A stretch of DNA of 64,000 nucleotides from Kalmusia sp. IMI 367209 (taxonomy: Eukaryota; Ascomycota; Dothideomycetes; Pleosporales; Didymosphaeriaceae). The stretch spans positions 3,844,001-3,908,000 of the forward strand of contig JAPEUQ010000004.1 in the NCBI GenBank assembly GCA_027946365.1, in the 5' to 3' direction. The translations under genes and the position numbers were made by a program. This document shows, piece by piece, positions 20,341 through 31,662 of this stretch. The notes beneath the pieces were generated by a model that had not been told where the DNA came from, ran no database searches, and was given only the letters and a program-made list of their open reading frames with translations. The stretch's first letter is position 1. Each line of letters opens with the position of its first letter.

Positions 20341-21926
20341 GTAGATCATCAATCATTATACATAGACATGATGCGAAAACACGTGCAACACGCATACAAT
20401 ACCCTAATGATGATTCCGACAGAGTGCGTAATTGACTTTTATGGGCTCGTCTATTTGGTTTTGAACGGAACAACGGCTGGTGATAGGGGAGTGTCCGGGA
20501 CGAGGAGTTCTCATGCGAAGCGTCTAGCCACCGAGACCGTCGCTAACTGGGTCCAGGACGCCGACGGTGCTCGAGTTGTCAATCTGAGTTACGGGCTTGT
20601 CAAAGCGAGCGAGGGGTGTCACTATTCATGCCACTGTCCACTGCGGAATACCATCCAGCATGGATGTCCCGAAATCCAAAGAGAAAGTTTCGAACGACGT
20701 GCCTTCTCATCCGCGAGTTGCTAGCTATAAGTGAAGATGGAAGCGCACATACGTGCGTAGCAATGACGTCGTCTAGGGAAAGAATGACTTGGTTGACTCC
20801 ACCAATGAGTAAATACAATTATGCAAGATCGTGGTATGTCTTCATCACTTTGCAGGACTTGATGGTTTCTTCTTGACACAAATCTCACACATTGACCCGA
20901 TCGGGCAAATTTTCACGTTCATAAGCGATCGATCTGCTCCCTCAGCGGAAACGGATTATGAAAGGCGCATTGGAAGACGGCGATCGTGTTGATGTTAAGT
21001 TTCAGTACATTACTATCCACATGCACTACGTGATGACAACGGTTATGCCGATCGCGGCGCGTCGGTATTCGCGAAGGGCACCATTAGTGTTGGGGAAAGA
21101 TGAAGCATATGTTCAAATGTCAGTGTTGGATCTGGACTCCGCCAAGATGAAGCGAATTGCCTGAAAAGAAGTCAAGGATCGTCTCGTTCTACCTTTCTCC
21201 GGCATCGTCATCTGCCAGACAGCAACGAAACTGATGACGACTCAATGCAGGAGGCGCTGCAAACTGTACTCAGTTAAGGATAGGGCATCCAGTATCTCAC
21301 TGTATCTGTCGACCCATAGCGAGTGAAGGAATACAACTTGAAGCAAGGCTAGCACTATTCCATGTGCTATAACCCAGCCAATACCCAATGTGGGCCTGCC
21401 ATTCTCTAATTGGAACTTTGTGCCAGGCTCTAAGATAAACACTGTTTCGTGAGCCCCTCGCCTCAGCATCACTGTGAAGGGCTGTCCAAGAAACATTTCG
21501 CTCTAAAGCTCATCATGCGTTTCATGACCAAGTTGCTGCTGGTGAGGTCAATAAGTCTGGGGTGGCAAGAAATCTCATCATAGTCTCCGGGACTCTGAGC
21601 GGAGCTCCAATAAAGGTCGATCAGGTTTTTTGACTTTAGAATGAGCAGAGTTCGATCAACCCGATAGCCTGTATCACGCTGGCATCGATTTATGAGACAC
21701 TCAATGATACTCCGCATGTCACGGCTGCAACCAAGTCGATGGAACAAGCAATCATCGAGGTCTTAGGCAGAGACCAAGTTCACGTCAAAGACTTTATGTC
21801 CTTGTTTCATGATCTTTGTCGCCACAATTAAGATCGTCAACGCAGTATGAGAACGGGTGCGGTTGGTGCAGTCTAATTCCAGGTCCTGAGTTGCGATTTC
21901 TGCATTTGATATACACCTAGTAATAT
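20341..21926. other. Gene-poor region between relics
   Basis: About 1.6 kb without an intact gene. Several short open frames (for example 21242-21496 minus) have no domain and no splice partners. The composition is normal, so this is probably old degraded genic DNA rather than a transposon. Confidence 0.4.
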
Positions 21927-22845
21927 TTAGCTTCGCACGGCTTGCAGCTGTGCACCAAACCAAGCCTGCAAAGCCCGAATATCTATACCTATTGCGATCA
22001 GGTCAAATCCCTTTGCATCTCGTGCTTCGGCGCCATTAGTAACAAGGAACCCGAACTTTTTTTCCATATTTTGTTGCTGTAGCCCGTATCGTTTCGATGG
22101 CGTCAATGTAGGCTTTCTCGGAACGTGTTGGCGGGACATAACCAAGAAGTGCCAGCGACAGATCGTTGGGTCCAATGAATATCAAATCTGTCGATGTTCA
22201 GTATCTTTACTGTCTTCAGAAGCTTGCACATGTTTACGGACCAATGCCATCGAGCTGGCAAATCTCTTCGATATTGTTGAGACCGGCAACAGACTCGATC
22301 TGAATCATGGTAAGGACACTATCGTTGGCTTGTGCGACGAACTCGGTTGGCGTTTTTTGGCCCAGCTCGAAACACGAAAAAGCTGAGCCTTGCCCTCGAA
22401 TACCAATTGGCGGAAATTTGGTAGACGCCACAACAGACCGAGCTTCATCTGCTGTGTTCACCATGGGCATAAGAAGGCCACTGAGTATCACGTCAGCGAT
22501 GATGATACAAGACTTTTGAGCAATTTACTGTGCAACCTGTGTCCAGAGCCCTTTTGATTAAAGGACCGCTGGGGCCACGAATTCGTACGATTGGAGATGC
22601 GCCGGCGTTACGGACCGCACTGACCATGTCGTGCATGTCGGAATCGTCAATGTTCCCGTGCTCTCGATCTATGATGACAGCCTTTACTCGTAAGCTACGA
22701 CTCGTAGCACGACAACACGACTCACATCAAATCCCGTGTGGGCGACAATTTGGGCTGTCCGCATACCTTTGAGCGCCATGAAAGTAGAAAAGGCAGGCTT
22801 GCCTTGTTGAAGCATAGTTTTGAGGCGAAGATTTGTGGCAGCCAT
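21927..22845 (-). pseudogene. HpcH/HpaI-type aldolase with frame breaks
   Basis: The start ATG at 22845 opens MAATNLRLKTMLQQGKPAF, and an intron follows GFD. Family motifs are in order: AVIIDREHGNIDDSDMHDMV (the D-x-EHG metal/base motif), IVRIRGP, LLMPMVNTADEA, MIQIESVAGLNNIEEI (Q-x-E metal ligand) and LIFIGPNDLSLALLGY. The family cleaves 4-hydroxy-2-oxo acids to pyruvate plus an aldehyde. Two breaks are visible. Near 22480-22545 no GT..AG intron rejoins the frame between RALDTG and GLLMP. At 22057-22063 a run of seven A (on the coding strand) puts the last 46 codons (KKFGFLVTNGAEARDAKGFD onward) out of frame by one. The homopolymer break could be a sequencing error; the first break is harder to excuse. 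It sits between the two P5CDH copies. Confidence 0.75.
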
Positions 22846-23085
22846 GGTTACGGGAGCGTACTTGAGGTATCAACCCGGGACGTTCATATCCGATCCGATT
22901 AATATACCTCAGTGCATGCAAACCGCAGGAAATAACGCCCTGTCAACTTCGGAGTATGGGTCCGAGGGTACTAAGAGTACAAATGACAGATTCAATTGGC
23001 GAATCACCCCGCAACCTTGCTACACAAATTGGCACGAGTCATGGTGGGTAGATTGAATGCATCTATCGGTTATGCTAGGCCCCCA

Positions 23086-24825
23086 TCACGGTTCAGGCTC
23101 ATGACACGCACTCAATGTGCTACTCCCGCTCGCAAAAGAGTCTTTCACACACCGAAGGCTAGAAAAGCGAAGGAGCACGTTGACCGAATTCGCCTTGTCG
23201 TTAGTCCCACTCGACCTGGCTCCTCCAAATGGGTGTGCCCCAATTACCGCGCCCGTACACTTGTCGTTGATGCAAAACATACCAACGGCATCTCTTAACA
23301 TCTCATTTGCAACTTGCACGGCTGCCCTATCGCGTGCGAAGACAGATCCGGCCAAGCCATATTCGGTAGTCCGGTTGATGAGATCACACACATCTTCGAA
23401 CCCGGTGGGAGAGCTATCATCGTATGGCTGTACGGCAATCAAGGGCCCAAAAATTTCTCGAGTCATCAAAGCTATTTTCCCACTACAATCGCTGTTATGC
23501 ACTTCGAATATTGCAGGCTGCACGAAGAATCCTTTCCTGCTGTCTGTGTTGCCTCCAAACAGGAGTTCATGGCCATCGGCCTTGGCCCGAGATACAAAGT
23601 CACCGAATCGCTCAAACGCGGATTGAGAAACGATCGGACCCAGCGGGTGGTGAATCTGCTTTACGTCATCACCATGTGTCATCTTCTCGGCTTCCCGGAT
23701 CAGAGCCTTTCGTAAGTCTCCTTGCTCCCACATTGACTTGGGGACGAACAGTCGAGACAACGCGCTGCACTTTTGCCCTTGGAATTCAAATGCAGAGCGG
23801 ATGGCCGCCGAAGCCATCCAATCGATGTCATCTTTGCAGGAATTGTGAATCAAGTGGAAATTCTTTCCTCCACTCTCACCAACAACGCGCGGAAATGTCT
23901 TGTATTTGAGTGTATTGACACCGATCTGAGTGCAGAGGCCTCTCAACACAGCCGATGAACCAGTATAGTGAAGACCGGAAAAGTGAGGATTGGTTAGAGC
24001 AGGCTCAACTATAGTCGTAGGGTCTGCAACGGGTAGGAACTGAATGACACCAGGGGGTAAACCGGCCTCTTCCATAACTTGATAGAGGATGTAATTCGAC
24101 AGTACCGCCATTGGAGATGGTTTCCAAAGCACGACATTGCCCAAGATAGCGGGTGTGAATGCAATATGGCAACCCAATGCGGTGAAGTTGAAGGGCGAGA
24201 TGGCAAGGACGAAGCCTTCCAGAGGACGATAATCGAGGCTGTTGTATGCCGAGTCAGACTGTTTGAGCGGCTGCTGCTGGTATAGCTGATGGCAAAAGTA
24301 AACGTGAAAGTTCAGTGTGTCCACCACCTCAGTTATACAGTCACCGTCAGCTTGTCCACAGGTCTTGCCCTGTCCTATCATGGTCGCAGCCATGAGCTGG
24401 TACCTATATTTCGTCTGCACCAGAACAGCCGCTCGCTTGTAGATGGCTGCGCGTTGGCTGAATGCCATGTTGGCCCATTTTTTTCTTGCCTCGAGCGCAC
24501 CAGGAATCACCTTTTCCTCAACCGTCTTGCAGTCTACTTCGTGGTATTCCGCCAACGGTTGCCCATGGCAGATCCATGGGTTGGCTTGTGCACTCTTGTG
24601 ATTCGAGTAGATTCTTTCGCCGTTGACGATACTAGGAATCTCCGTGATGGTTTTCTCGAGGTCGCTCAGAGCTCGCAATAATTGCTTTCGCTCCGAAGTG
24701 CCTGGAGCGTACGAGAGCTGGAGATTTGATCAGCTTTCTTCGATTCGATCCAAGCGTGTACACGTAACACTTACGCCTGCGGCATTGTCGGGCTCCGGGT
24801 ATTGTGCGACAGTTGCGAGAGTCAT
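23086..24825 (-). CDS. Delta-1-pyrroline-5-carboxylate dehydrogenase
   Basis: Exons 24825-24775 and 24717-23086 join in phase to 560 aa. The enzyme is an aldehyde-dehydrogenase-superfamily member that oxidises glutamate-5-semialdehyde (from P5C) to glutamate with NAD+, the second step of proline use, normally in mitochondria. Visible motifs: GLSYAPGTSERKQLLRAL at the N-terminus, ISPFNFTALG, NVVLWKPSPMAVLSNY (cofactor binding), FPRVVGESGGKNFHLIH (general-base Glu), FEFQGQKCSALSRLFVPKSM (nucleophile Cys), TREIFGPLIAV and HPFGGARSSGTNDKANS. All catalytic residues are present and the length is typical. It is on the same strand as, and just downstream of, the proline dehydrogenase gene, matching the prnD-prnC pairing by function. 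Confidence 0.95.
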
Positions 24826-25422
24826 ATTAAGTATGAGTCTGGCTCGATTCAAAGGTACAGCAAGATAGCTGATAGCGACCGTCCAGAACTTAACTTCATT
24901 GATCCGTCGCTGAGCATTGTTCGGAAATCAGCGGCCATGACGAAACGGTTGCCGGCAGTACGGCGTAGCGCCGGATGGCGATCTCGGTCAGTATGTGATC
25001 AAGAGCAAATTTTTCCAAACCCACAGGATTGAATATCCGCAAAGCCTACCACATGCGTTTCGTGTCCGATTTGGCTTCGCCCGCATGCTGTTATCTAGTG
25101 GACGCTAGGCTCGGTCTACGGGACCGATGACCGATAACCCCTAACCCTAGGCGGACCGACCGTGCCACTTGCAGCGGGCTTCATGACATAGTGCCAAGCT
25201 GTGGAGACGAGTGACTGTTTTGTTGTTTTGTCATGCGCAACTTGGAGAGAGATAGCCACAATGCAGTAGGAACAATGCAACGATCATCTGTGCTATTGCT
25301 AGTTGGGGTGGGATTTCATTTTCGACGTACGAGACCATAACGATACCTTATTGCAAGTCTACAAGAGGATCTTGGGCCTACCGTATACGATCAGAAAATA
25401 CAAATCTAGAGAATATCTTATT
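24826..25422. other. Intergenic, P5CDH promoter side
   Basis: 600 bp between the PRODH stop and the P5CDH start, on the same strand. It contains two telomere-like units (CCCCTAACCCTA) at about 25138-25149, too few to call an array. No gene is seen. Confidence 0.4.
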
Positions 25423-27264
25423 CTAAGACGTCCAGGGCAAGAGACGTCTACGAATCTCACGTCCAAGTCTCACTCTCTCGGCTGCTGCGCCTCCCCTCCC
25501 CTCTAATATAGCTTTGTTCTCAGTGGCCCGTCTCGCTAGGAATGGCAAGCATTCTTTCAGCTCACCGTAACTCATAGACTAAACTCAAATAATCAGCAAA
25601 GGCAAGTATTTATGGGTCGCAAGCTTACTTGCCTTGACAACAAGTGGGTAACCACCTTCGGCCTCGACGGTACCTGTGATTCTGTTGGTCAGATCGTCCT
25701 TCATACCTAACGTCTACAGTGTCAGCTAGGTCCTTCTGCATCTACACTGAAGATATTACGACTCACCGTACAACTGAGCAAAGGCAATGCTCCCTGCAGC
25801 TTGCTCGCGAACAACGAGTTTATCGCTATCAGCTGCCCGCTCTGCCAATCCATACTTCTCCAATAATGATATCCCCAGATCGATACTGATGGAGTTGTGG
25901 GTCGCAAAGATAGCATTGATCCTAGACTTGCCGGTTTCGCGCACCTGAGCAGCCACAGTCTCAAAAGTCTTCTCAATCCCATAATTGAAGCTCACGTCCG
26001 TGGCTTCTTTTGTTGGCCAGACGGGGCCTTCTCCCTGCCTTCCTTCGCTGTGGTGGCGGCTGGCCTCTGTAATCATGTACGCACCTCGCACCTGCTTAAA
26101 AAGCAGTTTATAGCCTTTTTCCTCTGCGCGGCGGATCTGCTGGTCAATAAGAGCTGGATGTCGGCGAAGATAGGCTCGGAAAGAGGCGATGCAAGTAGCA
26201 GGCCCGTCTAGAGTGTTGTACTTCTGCATGAGCTCATCCGTAAGAGCGTCGATGACTGGCTGGTACCATGACTGCTCGGCATCAATGACAATGCGAACGT
26301 TATTATCTCGAGCTTTGCTGGCAATTGACTCCAAATTGACCCTAAGATTTAATAACTGCTCGCGGTCCGACTCTGTAACACCTTCTCCGCTCAAGGCTGC
26401 CTCCCAGTCGCCGTCTTGCGGCAGCCCAGGCAGTGGCACATCTTGATCTAGTCCATTGTTCTCCCTATACTTTAAGATCGCATTCGAACCATGGTACAAT
26501 GCGACTGGATGGGGAAGGAGACCAGTAATTTTGATGCGGACCCAAAAGCGATTGTCGCCGCTCGTGGTGCTGGTATCAGGCCAATATTGCTTTGCTAGCT
26601 TAGCTTGAGCGTCGATCGAGGAGAGCACACATTCGGTCTGTTTCAAGATCAATTGAGGATCCTTGCTCGAGCCGTCAAGCTCAGCCTCAATATTGTACCC
26701 TAGTAGGGTGGCTATCTGCCTTGCGCGCAAGTCTTCGATCTTCGGGATACAGTCCTCAGTGGTTTCGCCACCAAGAAATTGACTAAAGAACGTTCGCATG
26801 ATAAAGGCATTCGATAGTGAGCATAATATGGGGATCTTGGAGATAAAGTGGTACATAGATTCGCTCATGTCGACCCACGTAGGCGATGAGCAGAAAGCGA
26901 AAGCGCTGTGTAGTCGATCAGCCTCTGTTTTCTTAAGTGAAGCGCCTGCGCGTTACACTTCCATCCATCCTGAACAAAGTTTGCCAAGAGGTACAGTGGA
27001 AAGTGCTTTCACATCTCGTGGATCGTCGACATAATCGCTCTTGCATCGACTAAAACAGAAGAGCCCGAGGGTAATTGTTGAACCCGTCACAACATAGACG
27101 GTCCTTCTGTTGCTTGCGATACGATTCCTTGTGACTGCAATCCGTTGGGCGAACCGAGAGAACTGGTTGGAGTTGGTCGAGCTTGATCGAAATTGTTGTT
27201 GAATGACGGCAACCGAGCGGCGGTGAGCAGCCAGACCAATCAGTCCAAGAACCCTGGATGACAT
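25423..27264 (-). CDS. Proline dehydrogenase (proline oxidase)
   Basis: Exons 27264-26957, 26905-25767, 25706-25633 and 25578-25423 join in phase to 558 aa. It is an FAD enzyme of the inner mitochondrial membrane that oxidises proline to P5C and passes electrons to quinone. The N-terminus is rich in Arg/Ser/Gln with few acids (RRSVAVIQQQFRSSSTNSNQ), like a mitochondrial presequence, followed by a hydrophobic stretch (VYVVTGSTITLGLFCF). TIM-barrel motifs: RIVIDAEQSWYQP, YKLLFKQVRGAYMITEA, INAIFATHNSISIDLG, FAQLYGMKDDLTNRI and the end SMSYGELKECLPFLARRATE with the substrate-binding R-R. The last intron has a GC donor (AAG|GCAAGT..TTTAG), needed to keep phase. The first intron uses a weak GTAACG donor. 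Confidence 0.93.
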
Positions 27265-27797
27265 GGTACTGATGCTAGAAGACGCCTTTCAAGAGACTCG
27301 TAGAGACAGCTTAGGTCAGGACTTGAGAAAAATCAAGCCAACGCGAATATGAATTACCTCAGCCCATGGACTAGTACGCAACGTGGAGCCTTGACAGGCA
27401 CAGGCACCTGCTTCAATTAGTGCTATTCGAAGTGCGACCGTCAGAATCGGAGTGAATAGTCGGACTCGCGGTTGGATGAGTACAGATACAGCGGATGAAA
27501 AGCCGTCGCAACCCGAGAAGGAGGGCGTTGACTGCACCATTTGGTGTGTATCATCGGTGTCGAAGACCGATAGTGTGGGGGAACTCTCCGACCCGAGATG
27601 CTGCGGAGCGCACAACATCCTGGAATTACCGTTAGGTAAGCGTCTCCGATCAAGGTATTCGGAGATCTTAAAGGAGCTCGTAAATATTGATAGCGCATAG
27701 CATTGCCCTTCGGTCGATTTAATTTGACCATCAATCTCTCACCATCTTTGCACCTTGCACACCTTCTATTAAGCCCCAATCCCCTAAGCCTATAATT
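27265..27797. promoter_or_regulatory. Shared divergent promoter region of PRODH and the SDR gene
   Basis: 533 bp between two divergent starts. It contains several CCG/CGG triplets (for example in 27588-27610) that a Zn2Cys6 regulator could bind, but no clear palindrome is proved. Shared control is inferred from the arrangement. Confidence 0.35.
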
Positions 27798-28613
27798 ATG
27801 CCCGGTCGTCTCGAAGGAAAAGTTGCACTCGTTTCAGGGTCTACTCAGGGCTTTGGACGAGGAATTCTCGAAACTTTCGTCCGGGAAGGAGCTATTGTTC
27901 TTGGCTTGGACTTGCAGGCAACCGATGGCCCAGTTGATGGCTACACAGAGCAACAAGCGTATCAAATCAATGCCAATGTTGCAGAGGAGACGAGTTGGAA
28001 GAAGGCGGTGCGTTGTTTCTGGTGATCTTGCGCCGAATTGTACTGACCATGACGCAAGCTTGAAACATCGATTGCCAGGTTCGGCAGCGCTCCATCTATC
28101 GTCGTACACAATGCTGGCTGGTCGTATCCCAACAAGTCGGGAATTGAAGTCACCATCGAGGAGTTTGAACGCCTCTTCAACGTCAATGTAAAGAGCATAT
28201 ACCTTGCTTCCAAGGTTCTGATCCCAGAGATGAAGAAGAACGGACCTGGTTCGACGGTCGTCATCTCCAGTGAGAACGCCATCAGACCAGGCGCTACCCA
28301 AACATGGTACAACGCAACCAAGGCTGGTGTCTCATCTGCAACAAAGTCGATGGCCCTTGAGTTCGCCAAAGATCAGCTGAGGTTCAACACCATCTGCCCA
28401 ACCTCCGGTAACACGCCCCTGCTGAATAAATTTGCTGGCATTGCAGATGGTCCTGTTCCAGCCGACATCATCAAAGCCAAATGCGCAGCCATTCCTATTG
28501 GTCGCCTCGTCGAACCCTCAGATGTGGCTAACGTGGCTCTCTTCCTTGCAGAGCCGGCCAGCTCGATCATTAGCGGTATCGAAGTCCTTGTCGACGGCGC
28601 TCGCTGCGTCTAA
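27798..28613 (+). CDS. Short-chain dehydrogenase/reductase (SDR)
   Basis: Two exons (27798 to about 28007, then 28059-28613) join in phase to 254 aa. The intron has a GTGCGT donor, a TACTGAC branch site and a GCAAG acceptor. Classical SDR motifs: VALVSGSTQGFGRGILE (cofactor TGxxxGxG), IVVHNAG (NNAG), VVISSENA (catalytic Ser) and WYNATKAGVSSATKSMALEF (YxxxK). It ends DVANVALFLAEPASSIISG..LVDGARCV, the usual SDR C-terminus. The substrate is unknown; these proteins oxidise or reduce alcohol/carbonyl groups with NAD(P)(H). It is divergent from PRODH and convergent with the permease, so it plausibly belongs to the proline block. Confidence 0.92.
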
Positions 28614-29097
28614 ACACAAGGTTAACAGCAAATAGCGTGTTTCAGAAAGCAATAGACATCATGCCCACATGGAAAAATCCCCAGATCTTGGGAAATTGTG
28701 CTTGTCTTGTATGGTGATTGCAGTTGTGAGCCGCGTCTCGGCAAAATCGGAATCTTAGGCATTTGGACTCTTCAACCAAGCAACCAACGCCCGTTCATGA
28801 AGCTGCGAACAAGTGGTTTCCGCATTGAAAGTGGCCGCCGTAGAACTACTGTTCATTGCGATGGTCTTCGTATCTTATATGAAAATTGCATTTAGGGATC
28901 GTTCGCTGCTCACCGTTGAGCGCCCTTGCAGAATGCTTGTACAAATGCTTGTGAAGTGAAGAGAAATCCACAAGGTTAAAACGCCACAGTCAATGTTCAG
29001 GTTTGCTACCTATGTATAGTTCACTCTCCCGTATACGGATAACAGTTCCCATATACCACTCACGTACCATCGATCCGAAGCTTCCCAACCCAACGGA
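28614..29097. other. Convergent intergenic region (SDR/permease 3' ends)
   Basis: 484 bp between two gene ends. No gene or convincing structural element is seen. Confidence 0.4.
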
Positions 29098-31132
29098 CTA
29101 GTTGGATTCTTGGCCAAGCTCCTCCGTGCGGCCTGCTTTACGCCTATGTAGGAGAACTAGGTCGCCCAATTCCCCCCAGAATGAATTGATTGGATCAATG
29201 GTCGAAGCTTCATACGCGTCAATGATCGGTCGCTCCCAGATCAAGTCAACCTCGCGAGGGTCTTTGAAACTCGTGCGCTTCACAACCTTCCAACCGATGA
29301 ACAAGATTATCGCGACTATGGTCATACCGTAGCAGCCAAAGAATGACTCAACGTCGAATGGATCGAATGTTGCGTAGCCATACACACCAACGACCAGAAT
29401 AAAAAACACCGATCCTATATAACCACCTGGGAGAAGATCAGATCAGCCTGGCCAATAGCGAAGCGAAGAACTTACAGTATGGTTGAAAGTACCCATAGTA
29501 AGGCAGCGTCTTCCTGTCAACATTTTGCGCTTTGCAGGCGCGATGGAAGAAGACATATGTGACCGACATTACCACATAATTGACGAAAGTCCCAGATGTG
29601 ACCTGCGATATCGTCAGCGATCCGATTAAGTTTTGGTACACAAACGTTCTTTTACCAAATTGACCAAGATCCCCAGCACACGAGCACCACTCTTGCCAGC
29701 CTGCAAAAAGCCTAGCATGGCAAAGCACATGACGACGAAGAAGCAGTAAATGGGAATACCCTTCTTGGTACACTTTTTAAGGAACTTGGGGGCTCGCTCT
29801 TCGATTGCGAGACTATAAAGACTTCGAGTCGCACAGTATACATAGGTGTTACCCGCAGAGAAGATCGAAGTGCACAACAAGAAGTTGACGATGTGCGGAA
29901 ACACGGTCACACTGAGGTTCTTCATGGCGATGACGTATGGCGAAGCAGCTGCTGTACCTACTCCACTACCGCTGCCGCGTAGGATACTGACGAGGGTCGG
30001 GTCATTGTAGGGAAGAACAATACCGACTGCGATCCCGCTGCCAATGAAGAAAAGACCAAAACGGTAATAGACAATTTTGTAGGCTGATTTCATGTACTTG
30101 CGTGGATGTTTGGCCTCGGCGGCAATGAGCGAGATGTACTCCGGACCAACGACGGAGAAGGAGACGTTCCATATGGCAGCAAGGTAGCCCTCCCAGCGAG
30201 CGAGCGGGGTATCACCGGCGAACGGACCTGGATTGCTCCAGTAGCGGAATCTAAAGGAAAGGTCAATTATCGTATTTGAAGGAAGCAAAATAGGTTGAAT
30301 GCGTACCCGTACGCATCTTTCTTCGGATTGCCACCGACCATCGTTATGAATGTGAACATGAACAAAGATAAGACCAAGATCACTTTGCCTCCGGACAACC
30401 AGAATTCGGCTTCTCCATATACGTCGACAACTAGAAGATTGAGCAGACTGCATAATTGTCAGCTCTTGAAACAGTTTGAAATGCGATGTTCTCACGCATA
30501 AAGCACGATGCAAAGCAGCACCATCGACCAAATTGGAACATCACTACTCCAGTATTGCACGATAATTGAGAATGCACTGATCTCGAAGGGAATAACGAAC
30601 GCCTCATATAGAAAGACTGTTTCCATGTTAGTTTTTGCACTTCTTCTTGAAAGGAAGAGTTCGGTGCTCACAGTTCCATCCAGCCATGAATCCCCAGGCG
30701 TCGTCGACGAATTGACCGGCCAGGCGAATAAAGCCTCCTGCGACAGGATATTGAACTATCATCTCGGCAACACCATTGTTCACAAAAGCAACCATGATGC
30801 AGTACCAAATAAATGCCAGAAGTAAACCGGCTGGCCCAGCCTGGTGGAGACCATTGCCGATACTGACAAAAAGACCCGTACCAATTGAACCACCTGGCCC
30901 ACAAGTCAGTTTCACAGTCTTCTCTAGATTCTTTGATCCGAAGGAACGTACCGATGGCAATGAGTTGGATTTGACGATTTCCAAGCTTTCGAAGAAGCTG
31001 ATCACTGCCTGCCACGGCACCCACACCGTACGACGGCAAACGCGTCAGATTATCGAATGTTTTCGTAGGAACATCTTCTTTCTTATTTTCTTGCTCTGTT
31101 GAAAGATTCATTGCGACAGGAGGAATCAACAT
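29098..31132 (-). CDS. Amino-acid permease (APC superfamily), probable proline-type transporter
   Basis: Seven exons (31132-30952, 30893-30672, 30616-30496, 30447-30307, 30250-29656, 29602-29476, 29426-29098) join in phase to 571 aa. The first helix begins QLIAIGGSIGTGLFVSIGNG, the hallmark G-G-x-I-G-T-G-L-F of yeast-type amino-acid permeases in the plasma membrane. AGFIRLAGQFVD-type and FEISAFSIIVQYW segments follow, then IWNVSFSVVGPEYISLIAAE (helix 6), PHIVNFLLCTSIFSAGNTYV, and a cytosolic tail with DLIWERPIIDAYEASTIDPI. About 12 hydrophobic segments are present. Proline is the likely substrate because of the neighbours (as prnB in Aspergillus); the sequence alone does not fix specificity. 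An ATG at 31111 is an alternative start. Confidence 0.92.
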
Positions 31133-31662
31133 TGATCTATCACAGCAAAACTGTGAGACATGAAAAGGGATGGAAGTTATCGGTCGAGACAGCCCGCTTT
31201 GTACTAGTAGCAGCTCGGCCACGCTAGACGTGGTGCATGCCAGCGAGCGCTCCACTGCTCCCCATGGGGAGCGCCATGACATGCTAGGCTGATATGAGAG
31301 CTATAGTGCTGTAGACTGGAGGGGCGAATTTCGGCTCGGTCTTGGTGACCGACGCAGCTAACGAGATATGGTGGATCCCGGTCAATCCGCTGGAAAAAGC
31401 GTTTATCACTTATCTTATAGCGTATAGTCCTGCGATCTGTCGATGATATGACATGCCTCGTCCGGTCGCTCGAAAGTGCCGAAGGTGTGCAGTGGAATCC
31501 GTACGGTGTGGATTACCGTAGGCTGGATGAATTTGCCTATTGCAGACGCAAGCTGCAGAGATAGTCATGAGTCTCGTGTTCTATAGTACATACCAGAACT
31601 TCATTCTAAAAGGACACGGTCACATCCACAACACATCACTCAAGGCATTGAAGTCTTGAACC
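31133..31662. promoter_or_regulatory. Divergent promoter region of permease and monooxygenase genes
   Basis: 530 bp between divergent starts. The core promoter is not obvious. Shared regulation is inferred only from the head-to-head layout. Confidence 0.3.

Noticed and set aside
25136..25150. Telomere repeat (CCCTAA) array
   Set aside because: Only about two units; chance occurrence is likely.
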